NCBI GenBank assembly: GCA_943370025.1
Contig: CALRPI020000016.1
Span: 17,939 to 81,938 of the forward strand
DNA: 64,000 nucleotides
DNA from: JAAUUE01 sp943370025
Lineage (GTDB): Bacteria > Cyanobacteriota > Cyanobacteriia > Cyanobacteriales > JAAUUE01
Direction: 5' to 3'
Shown here: positions 49,274-56,673 of the stretch, piece by piece
Layout: every line of letters starts with the position of its first letter
Numbering within the stretch: position 1 is the first letter of the stretch
Made by a program: the position numbers and the translations under genes
The notes under the pieces: generated by a model
The model's database searches: none
Told to the model about the DNA's origin: nothing
Seen by the model: only the letters and a program-made list of their open reading frames with translations

Positions 49274-49525
49274 ATGCTACCAATATTATTGTCTAGTCGT
49301 ATCTCTCTTAGCTACTTCCTGAGTCGGATATTCCTGCTCTGCTCTAGCTTTGTCTTGTTAGATCAGATATCTCCTATCCAAGCCCAGATCATCTCCAATG
49401 GTGCGGGAACTGTAGTTAATCCCCAAGGGAATCAGATCAATATTACTGGAGGAACCCAAGCCGGAGCTAACCTTTTCCGGGAATGTAAAATAGATTGTAT
49501 CAAAGGAGATTCTTATCAAATCTGA
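49274..49525 (+). pseudogene. Truncated second copy of the TPS exoprotein gene
   Basis: An 83-codon frame whose first roughly 70 residues (signal peptide ISLSYFLSRIFLLCSSFVLL, then AQIISNGAGTVV, NPQGNQINITGGTQAGANLF) match the start of the exoprotein at 45273. After GGTQAGANLF it diverges to a short unrelated tail (RECKIDCIKGDSYQI) and stops. The match extends upstream into the leader, so promoter and 5' end were duplicated together. As it stands it could at most export a stub without the complete TPS domain. Confidence 0.8.
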
Positions 49526-49770
49526 ATCATGATCGCAGTCTTAACTGAGTTGAGAAGATAACAACATCAAGATACAACCTTCTCAATCATTTATAGTTTG
49601 GAAGTTAATTAGAATCGCTATTTTAAGGTATTCATACCTGCATCTGTCCTATTTGAGTTTAGAATGGCGAACCCGACCAGTGCGCCATTCTAAACCATTT
49701 TATAGTTCGTAAATCAATTACGATCGCTATATACTAAGCTTCAATGGTTCATCCACTGAAGTCCGTTAAA

Positions 49771-51090
49771 TCATTTACCATTGCTGGGTTCGCTTTGATG
49801 AGGATGTCTATTGGCAGAATAATGATCGTCCAAATCTAAAAACGTCTGGAGGAGAGTATTGGCTCCGTAGGTGCATTGGGCTGGGGCTGTATACTCTGCT
49901 TCCGAATGGCTGACCCCAGCCAAACTGGGGACAAAAATCATTCCCATATCTGTAATTCGCCCCATTTCCATGGCATCGTGACCCGCTCGGCTAGGTAGAT
50001 GGCAATAGCTCAGACCTAGACGTTGACAGACAGATTCAATCATGGCTTGGGTATGGTCGGCAGCAAGGGAGGGTTCTACCAAGAGAATTGGGGTCATAGC
50101 GATCGCTGTCTTTGTCTCTGTGGCGATCGCTTCCAACTCTTCCTGTAATTCTCCTGCCATAGCATCTAAACAAGCACAACTCAGATCTCGCATATCCACC
50201 GTCAGTTCTACTTTCCCCGCCACACTATTCACGGCATTGGGTTCAACCGCGAGATAGCCGACAGTAGCTACGGGGTTGCTGGGCATTTTTCGGGCAATAT
50301 TTTGCACAGCCAAAATCACTTGAGCTGCTGCCACTAGGGCATCTTGGCGCTGATCCATGGGGGTCGTCCCGGCATGATTGGCTTGACCAAGAATCGTAAT
50401 CAGACTGCGGCGCATTCCCACCACCCCTTGGACAATGCCAATTTCCTGCCCAGATTTTTCGAGGACTGCCCCTTGCTCCACGTGCAGCTCAATAAAGGCG
50501 GCTATTTCTGAGGAATTGCGCTTGGCGGTTGCCAGTGCCTCCCAGTCGCCGCCCATGTTTTCTAGACTTTGCTGGATCGACTCCCCAGATTTGGGTTGGT
50601 AGCGATCGGGAGAATTTAATAAGACTGTGCCAGCGATCGCTTGACTGCCGATCATCGTGCTTTCTTCATCAGTGAAGACAATTACTTCGATGGGATGGTT
50701 CAGCCGCAGGTTATTTTCCCTCAGGGTGGTCACTACTTCAATCCCTGCTAATACCCCCAAGACACCATCAAATTTCCCCCCCGAAGGAACCGTGTCAATA
50801 TGGGAGCCAGTGGCTAAAGCTGGAGCATGGGGCATATTTCCGGCATAGATCCCAATCAAATTCCCCGCAGCATCGGTGCGGACTGTCATCCCTGCCGCCA
50901 CCATCCATTGCTGGACTAGGTAGCGAGCTTGCAGGTCTTCAGGGGTAAAGGCTAGGCGGCAAATTGATCCAGAGGTTTGTTGACCAATTTTGCTTAGGCG
51001 ATCGATCTGGGCATTCAGGCGATCGCCATTCACTCTCAAGTTTGAGGTAGTTGAATTATTCGTAGTTGTAACATTGGTAGTCATATTCAT
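49771..51090 (-). CDS. M20-family Zn-dependent amidohydrolase (allantoate amidohydrolase / N-carbamoyl-L-amino-acid hydrolase type)
   Basis: A 439-aa metallopeptidase-fold amidohydrolase that releases ammonia from carbamoyl or ureido compounds. Metal ligands are visible in order: ATGSHIDTVPSGGKFDGVLG (His, Asp), VFTDEESTMIGS (Glu), AFIELHVEQGAVLE (His/Glu) and GVSHSEAEYT (C-terminal His). The dimerisation-domain motif HAGTTPMDQRQDALVAAAQV and SRAGHDAMEMGRITDMGMIF are typical of the HyuC/AllC group. Substrate (allantoate, ureidoglycolate or carbamoyl amino acid) cannot be told from sequence. The first about 20 residues are a Thr/Asn-rich stretch, so the true start may be the second or third Met-like codon. 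It stands alone. Confidence 0.92.
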   Translation of the reverse strand: MNMTTNVTTTNNSTTSNLRVNGDRLNAQIDRLSKIGQQTSGSICRLAFTPEDLQARYLVQQWMVAAGMTVRTDAAGNLIGIYAGNMPHAPALATGSHIDTVPSGGKFDGVLGVLAGIEVVTTLRENNLRLNHPIEVIVFTDEESTMIGSQAIAGTVLLNSPDRYQPKSGESIQQSLENMGGDWEALATAKRNSSEIAAFIELHVEQGAVLEKSGQEIGIVQGVVGMRRSLITILGQANHAGTTPMDQRQDALVAAAQVILAVQNIARKMPSNPVATVGYLAVEPNAVNSVAGKVELTVDMRDLSCACLDAMAGELQEELEAIATETKTAIAMTPILLVEPSLAADHTQAMIESVCQRLGLSYCHLPSRAGHDAMEMGRITDMGMIFVPSLAGVSHSEAEYTAPAQCTYGANTLLQTFLDLDDHYSANRHPHQSEPSNGK

Positions 51091-51313
51091 TCTAGTTTTC
51101 GGTATCCCTGAAGTTAAGCGAACTAATATAGCTTTTATCCCTTTATTTCCAGTGATTTGCTAATAAAAACTCTTAATCGAAATTGTGATATTTATACATA
51201 ATATGACTCATCTAGCATTACGTAGGGTAAAAATGACACAGCAGAGTAATTAATCTGTTAAGAGAATGATATAGTACAAATAAACTATTTAAACCTTAGG
51301 CAGGTAGCGTCTG

Positions 51314-51334
51314 CCGCAAATATAGCTTGCGGAG
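51314..51334 (+). promoter_or_regulatory. Hairpin covering the ribosome site of the three-Cys gene
   Basis: CCGCAA (51314-51319) pairs with TTGCGG (51327-51332) around ATATAGC. The GGAG ribosome site (51331-51334), 7 bp before the ATG, overlaps the right arm. A second possible stem (GGCAGG...CTGCC) lies immediately 5'. The layout would allow structure-controlled translation. Confidence 0.45.
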
Positions 51335-51341
51335 TTAAAAA

Positions 51342-52118
51342 ATGTCTAGTATAAATACTGGTATTGAGTGGACCGACAAAACTTGGAATCCAACTACGGG
51401 TTGTGACAAGATTAGCCCCGGTTGTTTACACTGTTATGCTGAAGCCATTACCCAGCGTTTTCCTAAAAATTTTCCTAATGGATTTGATTTGACTTTACAT
51501 CAAGAGAGGTTAGAAGAGCCTTTACGTTGGCGAACTCCAAGCAGAGTTTTTGTTAACTCAATGAGTGACCTTTTTCATAAGGATGTGCCGATCAACTTTA
51601 TTCAACAGGTTCTTTCTGTTATTAAGTCAACACCTTGGCATATCTACCAAATCCTGACTAAACGTCCTGAACGCTTACATGAATTAGCTTCTAGCTTGGA
51701 ATTTCCAGAAAATGTTTGGTTGGGCGTATCGGTTGAGAACCAAAATTATGTTAACCGTCTTGATTATCTTCGAGACATTCCTGTTTCGGTAAGATTTATT
51801 TCCTGTGAACCACTTTTAGGAGCATTAAAGCTTGACTTAACCGGAATTCACTGGGTGATTGTAGGTGGAGAATCAGGGCAAAAATATCGTCCCATGCAGC
51901 TTAGTTGGGCTGAGGATATTCGAGATCAATGTCAACAAAACGGGGTAGCATTTTTCTTTAAGCAAGTTGGAGGCAGAACACCAAAAGCTGGTGGCAGATT
52001 ACTTGATAATGAAATTTGGGATGAAATGCCTGATGCATGGGATCAGCATATTCAGAAATTGGGAACTATTCCATTCAAATCAGCAAAGCATTCAAGAAAA
52101 TTAGGACTTACTGCTTAG
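51342..52118 (+). CDS. Three-Cys-motif protein, phage Gp37/Gp68 family (DUF5131)
   Basis: A 258-aa protein with an N-terminal C-x6-C-x2-C cluster (Cys21, Cys28, Cys31 in TTGCDKISPGCLHCYAE) preceded by EWTDKTWNPTTG, the hallmark of the Gp37/Gp68 family found in phages and mobile elements. Further conserved parts are VFVNSMSDLFHKDVP, ILTKRPERL, NVWLGVSVENQNYVNRLDYL, FISCEPLLGAL and WVIVGGESGQKYRPM, which suggest a TIM-barrel-like, radical-SAM-like fold with an atypical cluster. The biochemical activity is not established to my knowledge. It converges with, and overlaps by 11 bp, the gene of its usual partner TcmP. A stem-loop overlaps its ribosome site. Confidence 0.9.
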   Translation: MSSINTGIEWTDKTWNPTTGCDKISPGCLHCYAEAITQRFPKNFPNGFDLTLHQERLEEPLRWRTPSRVFVNSMSDLFHKDVPINFIQQVLSVIKSTPWHIYQILTKRPERLHELASSLEFPENVWLGVSVENQNYVNRLDYLRDIPVSVRFISCEPLLGALKLDLTGIHWVIVGGESGQKYRPMQLSWAEDIRDQCQQNGVAFFFKQVGGRTPKAGGRLLDNEIWDEMPDAWDQHIQKLGTIPFKSAKHSRKLGLTA

Positions 52119-53241
52119 GAGGAAACGTTACTTTAACTGAATCTCCAAATGTAATTTTCCCTTTCATCTTCCGGCGCTTGTTGGCAGGCGGTTCTGCAAC
52201 TATCCTGCCTTGGGATTCAAGATTTCCAAGGGCAGTTTTATAGTTCTTGTCAATATATCTTTTTCCAACATGATGCTGTTCATAAACTTCTTTCATTATC
52301 ATGGTTCTTCCTGAAAAAGTTTCTAGAAGCATATCTTCTAGTTCATCAAGAGGACGTGTTAACTCAAAAAGTAATGGTTGACGAGTAGTGGCAGGATTGT
52401 ACTCAAAAGATGCTACCCCTTGATCATGCTCAGAACTCTCTTTAGCCATTATCTCCTTCATGATTTCATAACCTTTGATGTGCTTACTCACAAAAATTAG
52501 ATGGTGGCTAGTCCGATTTCTAGTGTCATGCCTAAATCGAAATGGGAGAACGTACTTACCACCCATTTCTTTCAAAGCTTCACAAATGGCTTCTACAACA
52601 GTTAGTTCGCGCTCTTGTGGATCAAGTGGCTTTAGTTGTTCGCGCACTTGATTTGCTCGTTCCTTACCGAATAGCGCATTCATATGTTCTTTAACAGCAT
52701 CATTACTCAAGTCCATGTTGATGCGATTGTAATTGAAGAAAAATATGCAATCGCAGCCCCAGTCTTTGACAACTGAATTAATGAGTTGTAGAGATAATCC
52801 TTTGTAGCCCCAGGGATCGACAAAAAATAAAGTAGGTATTAATTTCCGTTCTTGGAAGGTTTTAACTATATTATCTCCCACTTCGTGATTGAGTACTTGA
52901 GGGCGGTATTTCAGATTTTCTATACCCGGAATCGAATCTATTGCTTGTTGAAGAGAATTAATATTGTCGGCATCGGCATCGTTAAACATAGATACCAGCA
53001 TTTTTTGTAAGTCTGGATTTGAAACAGCAGTCTCTAGAACTTTTACTGGGGTTGATTTTGAACCATCTTTGTATCGCCCTGCTCCTGCAAAAAGGTCAAT
53101 ATAAGCAATTCTTGGCTCTGAACTTGACTTTTTGACAGTTGGAATAATAATGTTTGACCAAACCCAAAAATATTTTTCTACAATCCTAGCTTTAACCAAG
53201 GATTGTTCTTTTTGCTCATCGAAGAAGGGGTTTTCAGCCAT
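52108..53241 (-). CDS. tcmP: Three-Cys-motif partner protein TcmP
   Basis: A 377-aa protein of the TcmP family, defined by co-occurrence with the three-Cys protein. The N-terminus (FFDEQKEQSLVKARIVEKYF) leads into a methyltransferase-like segment: IAYIDLFAGAGRYKDGS resembles SAM motif I and TLFFVDPWGYKGLS resembles a DPPY-type motif (DPWG). The C-terminal region contains a possible winged-helix (MIMKEVYEQHHVGKRYIDKN, YKTALGNLESQGRIVAEPPA) ending in a basic tail. I start at ATG 53241; a GTG at 53256 is possible. The pair is convergent and overlapping. A nucleic-acid modification or defence role is inference only. Confidence 0.88.
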   Translation of the reverse strand: MAENPFFDEQKEQSLVKARIVEKYFWVWSNIIIPTVKKSSSEPRIAYIDLFAGAGRYKDGSKSTPVKVLETAVSNPDLQKMLVSMFNDADADNINSLQQAIDSIPGIENLKYRPQVLNHEVGDNIVKTFQERKLIPTLFFVDPWGYKGLSLQLINSVVKDWGCDCIFFFNYNRINMDLSNDAVKEHMNALFGKERANQVREQLKPLDPQERELTVVEAICEALKEMGGKYVLPFRFRHDTRNRTSHHLIFVSKHIKGYEIMKEIMAKESSEHDQGVASFEYNPATTRQPLLFELTRPLDELEDMLLETFSGRTMIMKEVYEQHHVGKRYIDKNYKTALGNLESQGRIVAEPPANKRRKMKGKITFGDSVKVTFPPKQ

Positions 53242-53428
53242 AAAAGTTATTAACACTAAGGGATACAGAAATACTTCATCTAAAAATTATTGTATTCCAT
53301 ATTGTACAATCTATTCTGTCCAAGGGTTGAGGAGACAAATATTGTTTCCCTATTTTTTCAGCAAGAAATAGTATGGTCTATAACCATAGTTGAAAACTCT
53401 GCTAACAAAGTCCTGCTAGTAATTATTT

Positions 53429-54589
53429 CTACAATAACTGAAGGATTTCCTTGGCAGCTCGATCGCCTACCCCTGCTTGTCCCATATTTTCCCGCATTTC
53501 CTGATAATCCTCAGCCATTTGCGTCAATCTTTCTGGCTTGAGCAAAAAATCTTCTGCTGCTTGCACCATATTTTCCACGCTAGCTTCATCTTGCAGGAGT
53601 TCCGGGACGATCGATCGATTCACCACCAAATTTACCGGAGAAATCAAAGGGCGCGGAAAGCGGAGAATATGCTTGGCGAACCAGAAAGTGAATTTGCTGA
53701 CTCGATAAATCACCACTTGGGGAATCCCTAATAAACCCAGTTCCAGATTTACGGTTCCAGACTTGGAGATGGCTAAATCTGCCGCAGCGATCACCGCCTT
53801 GGGATTATCCTTAACTAAAGTCGCCTTCAGCCCATAATCATCAATGGCTTGAGTAATTGCCTCTTCGTAGGCAGGCAGAGCCAGCGGAATCAAGAATCGA
53901 GTTTGGGGGTGACGATCTTGGAGGACTCTGGCGGCTTGAAACATCAGGGGCATGAGAAATTTGAGTTCTTGACGGCGAGAAGCCGGAAAAAGGGCGATCG
54001 CCTTCTCCGCTGATCCCAGTCCTAATTCCCTCCGGGCTGCCTCACGGGTGGGAAACTGGGGCAAGCGATCGACCAAGGGATGACCAACCCAAGTTACCTC
54101 AGCCCCGTGGGACTTGAAATACCTTGCTTCTTCGGGGAATATAGCCAGAATGCGATCGCTAATCCTGAGGGCGCGTTGCAGATCCGCCGGAAACGGACAC
54201 CACACCCAAAGTTGGGGGGCAATGTAATACACCACAGGCACATCGGGTAAATGCTTGTGAATATAGTTGCCAATCACAGAGTTTGGTCCCCAATAATCAA
54301 TCAAGACCACGAGATCTGGTCGGTTTATCTTCAGATGCGTCTTGGCTTGGTTTTGGACTTGGAGAGTTGGCAAGACAAATCGAGCCGCCTCAAAAATACC
54401 CATCGACCCGATCGCAGTGGTATCTCCCAGCATCTTTGCCCCCGCCGCCGCCATCCTCGCTCCCCCCAAGGCGGTGATCTCCAGATCAATTCCCTGATCT
54501 CTGGCTCGATCGTAAAGGGCTGCCACTAGCATTCCCCCTTGGAGATCCCCCGCCACTTCTCCGGTGCTAATAAAAATTTGCTTGGGCAT
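53429..54589 (-). CDS. lpxB: Lipid-A-disaccharide synthase
   Basis: A GT19 glycosyltransferase that joins UDP-2,3-diacylglucosamine and lipid X in lipid A synthesis at the inner face of the plasma membrane. The 386-aa protein has the family start IFISTGEVAGDLQGGMLVAA, ALGGARMAAAG, VVLIDYWGPN, VYYIAPQLWVW, VTWVGHPLVDR, LFPASRRQELKFLMPLMFQA and the nucleotide-binding C-terminal DLAISKSGTVNLELGLLGIP. Start ATG 54589 lies 1 bp after the clpP stop codon, so the two genes are almost surely co-transcribed. Cyanobacterial outer membranes can contain simplified lipid A, consistent with this gene. Confidence 0.95.
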   Translation of the reverse strand: MPKQIFISTGEVAGDLQGGMLVAALYDRARDQGIDLEITALGGARMAAAGAKMLGDTTAIGSMGIFEAARFVLPTLQVQNQAKTHLKINRPDLVVLIDYWGPNSVIGNYIHKHLPDVPVVYYIAPQLWVWCPFPADLQRALRISDRILAIFPEEARYFKSHGAEVTWVGHPLVDRLPQFPTREAARRELGLGSAEKAIALFPASRRQELKFLMPLMFQAARVLQDRHPQTRFLIPLALPAYEEAITQAIDDYGLKATLVKDNPKAVIAAADLAISKSGTVNLELGLLGIPQVVIYRVSKFTFWFAKHILRFPRPLISPVNLVVNRSIVPELLQDEASVENMVQAAEDFLLKPERLTQMAEDYQEMRENMGQAGVGDRAAKEILQLL

Positions 54590-54590
54590 A

Positions 54591-55193
54591 CTAGGCAACG
54601 GCGGGCTGAACTGCGGAAGGGCTACGATTAATCACCTGATCGATCAATCCATACTCCTTAGCTTCCACGGCAGACATAAAGAAATCCCGTTCGGTGTCAG
54701 CTTCGATCGTTTCGTAGGGCTTCTTGGTATGCTTGGCAAGCAATTCGTTCAAGCGTTGCTTGTGATAAAGAATTTCCTTTGCCTGAATCTCAATATCAGT
54801 AGCTTGTCCCTGCGCTCCGCCTAGGGGTTGGTGGATCATGATCCGGGAGTGGGGCAGGCTCATCCGTTTGCCCGGCGCTCCAGCACTCAGCAGAAATGCT
54901 CCCATGCTGGCTGCCAACCCAACGCAGATGGTGGAGACATCGGGGCGGATTTGGTTCATGGTGTCAAAAATGCCCATGCCAGCGGTGACGGAACCACCGG
55001 GGGAGTTGATGTAGAGGTAGATATCTTTTTCGGCATCTTCAGATTCTAGGTATAGCAACTGTGCCACAATCAGGTTCGCCAGATCAGAGTCCACCTGTTG
55101 CCCCAAAAATACGATGCGCTCCCGCAGCAGGCGAGAGTAGATATCAAAGGCGCGTTCACCGCGACCGGATTGTTCAATAACTGTAGGGATCAT
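54591..55193 (-). CDS. clpP: ATP-dependent Clp protease proteolytic subunit
   Basis: A serine peptidase that assembles as a tetradecamer with ClpC/ClpX. 200 aa, the usual length. The catalytic Ser96 is in VGLAASMGAFLLSAG and His121 in SRIMIHQPLGG; the Asp is expected near YETIEADTERDFFMSA. INSPGGSVTAGMGIFDTM is the conserved strand-binding loop. Cyanobacteria carry several ClpP/ClpR genes; the intact triad shows this is an active ClpP. It is followed by lpxB on the same strand with a 1-bp gap. Confidence 0.96.
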   Translation of the reverse strand: MIPTVIEQSGRGERAFDIYSRLLRERIVFLGQQVDSDLANLIVAQLLYLESEDAEKDIYLYINSPGGSVTAGMGIFDTMNQIRPDVSTICVGLAASMGAFLLSAGAPGKRMSLPHSRIMIHQPLGGAQGQATDIEIQAKEILYHKQRLNELLAKHTKKPYETIEADTERDFFMSAVEAKEYGLIDQVINRSPSAVQPAVA

Positions 55194-55295
55194 AGGTGCT
55201 GATAAGCTAGTTAATTTTATGGTTCTCCTAAATTGTAGCGTTCAGGGCAGCAACTTGTTGGAGAACTCCGAAAAATCAACTTGTTTGTAGCAATT

Positions 55296-55664
55296 TTACC
55301 TCAGGGCTTTAATCTCCACGAAACCACCTTCAATTGCCTGAATCCGCAAATCATAGCCTCTTAACAGTTGCATCCCTATTAGAGGTATTGTTTCTGATTC
55401 ATTGATATCAATAGTGCGATATTGCCCATCCCAGATGACGATCGCAATATAAACATCAAAAATACAGGAAGTTCCATCTCCTAAGGTTGCAATATCACGT
55501 CCCTTCCAAATTAAACCCAAGGCGATGATGATGTGAGAGGGCAAGGTTAGGAAACCGGAGAATCCAGTATCAATTACTGCATCGACTAATTGGGTTGTGG
55601 CATTATTCTTCACGACAATAGGCAGTATCGCTTCGCAATTTTGATTTACGATTCCTTGCATCAT
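55296..55664 (-). CDS. Clan AA (retropepsin-like) aspartic protease
   Basis: A 122-aa protein with the single-domain aspartyl protease active site DAVIDTGFSGFLTLP and a C-terminal hydrophobic-Gly motif IPLIGMQLLRGYDLRI, as in cyanobacterial retropepsin-like proteases. It should act as a homodimer; the substrate is unknown. The start is the ATG at 55664, which overlaps the TGA of the upstream gene (ATGATG), so translation is coupled. The open frame continues upstream to 55730 inside that gene, but this is overlap. Confidence 0.82.
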   Translation of the reverse strand: MMQGIVNQNCEAILPIVVKNNATTQLVDAVIDTGFSGFLTLPSHIIIALGLIWKGRDIATLGDGTSCIFDVYIAIVIWDGQYRTIDINESETIPLIGMQLLRGYDLRIQAIEGGFVEIKALR

Positions 55665-55936
55665 GGGGATTCTTTCAAACTCCTTGCGCCAAAATGGTAG
55701 ACTGCTGGGTGTCCAATGCGGATAAACCAAGTTTGGGCATCGGGATATTTGGCAAGGAGAAGGTCGGAGGCACTAACAATATTTTCTGCAACTGCAAAAG
55801 CACCGGATTCAATATCAATAGCGACAATCTTGCCATGATTACCTGTTTCGACTTTTGACCTAACCTGAGACTGATATATCTCATCTCCACGGCGGGCAAA
55901 TTCTTCTTTGCTATAACGGGGTTGCTGAACTGTCAT
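55661..55936 (-). CDS. Small conserved partner of the aspartic protease
   Basis: A 91-aa protein (RYSKEEFARRGDEIYQSQVR, then VAIDIESGAFAVAENIVSAS and WFIRIGHPAVYHFGARSLKE). Genes of this type often precede retropepsin-like proteases in cyanobacteria, as seen here with a 4-bp overlap. It may be a regulator, substrate or antitoxin-like partner; nothing in the sequence settles this. No signal peptide or membrane segment. Confidence 0.72.
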   Translation of the reverse strand: MTVQQPRYSKEEFARRGDEIYQSQVRSKVETGNHGKIVAIDIESGAFAVAENIVSASDLLLAKYPDAQTWFIRIGHPAVYHFGARSLKESP

Positions 55937-56052
55937 TTTCTTTAACCTTATGGCGCATCAATATCTCTTTATTTTAGCTAGAAACAGAGATTATTAGTCG
56001 ATTCTAAAATGGTTAAGCAAATGCTAAACCCCTACCCATAAAATCTAAATCA

Positions 56053-56253
56053 TCATTTATTCAATTTGGTCGCATACTTTAAGGAGGCAAGAATATCTTC
56101 TTTCTCTAAGTCTTCATAATCTTCAATGATTTCTTCTGTGGTCATGCCGGAACTGAGAAGCTCTAGGATAAGCTCTACAGGATAGCGTAAACCGCGAATA
56201 CAAGGTTTGCCATGACAGATATTCTGATCGATCGTGATGCGTTGTAACAACAT
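56053..56253 (-). CDS. DUF433 family antitoxin-like protein
   Basis: A DUF433 protein with the family motifs ITIDQNICHGKPCIRGLRYP and VELILELLSSGMTTEEIIED, then YEDLEKEDILASLKYA. DUF433 proteins are winged-helix-like and usually serve as antitoxins beside DUF5615 PIN-type toxins; no such toxin follows here, as the next gene downstream is 117 bp away and different. I give the family-typical start ATG 56253; an ATG at 56298 would add 15 residues. Context: a run of small accessory genes on the minus strand. Confidence 0.85.
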   Translation of the reverse strand: MLLQRITIDQNICHGKPCIRGLRYPVELILELLSSGMTTEEIIEDYEDLEKEDILASLKYATKLNK

Positions 56254-56371
56254 ATTAGATTTACGAAAATCTGGTGAATTATTTACACTGTAACTCATGA
56301 GATGCGATCGCTCATTCTGGATGCTTTGGCTCGATCGCAAGAGTAGATATTGTTGAGGTTGTGGGCGATCG

Positions 56372-56599
56372 CTAACTCGCTAATAAAACTGCCTCGACAC
56401 TTTGAGGGAGGGCAACGGGATAAAAGCGCTCTGAGGAGAAAGCATAGTCTTCGCCACTTTCATCTACAACTCGCAGAAGTCCGTTAGCTTGGGCTTGTTC
56501 ATCATCTATGACTCGATACAATTTCCCCACTTCTAATGCGGCTTCATAGCCTTGATTATTCAGGCAAACTACAAAGTGGGTCAATAATTCCTGATTCAT
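56372..56599 (-). CDS. Small hypothetical protein, 75 aa
   Basis: A 75-aa protein with a beta-rich pattern (YEAALEVGKLYRVIDDEQAQ, then GLLRVVDESGEDYAFSSERF and YPVALPQSVEAVLLAS). I do not recognise a characterised family, although similar short proteins are widespread in cyanobacteria. The compact beta pattern suggests a small SH3-like barrel (inference). It lies in the same direction as the DUF433 gene, 118 bp upstream of it. Confidence 0.68.
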   Translation of the reverse strand: MNQELLTHFVVCLNNQGYEAALEVGKLYRVIDDEQAQANGLLRVVDESGEDYAFSSERFYPVALPQSVEAVLLAS

Positions 56600-56673
56600 A
56601 GCTAATCCAGAAATGGTAATTTCAATTTAAACTCTCTTTTGCCAATTCTATTAGGATAAAAAGCTATTTGAGT

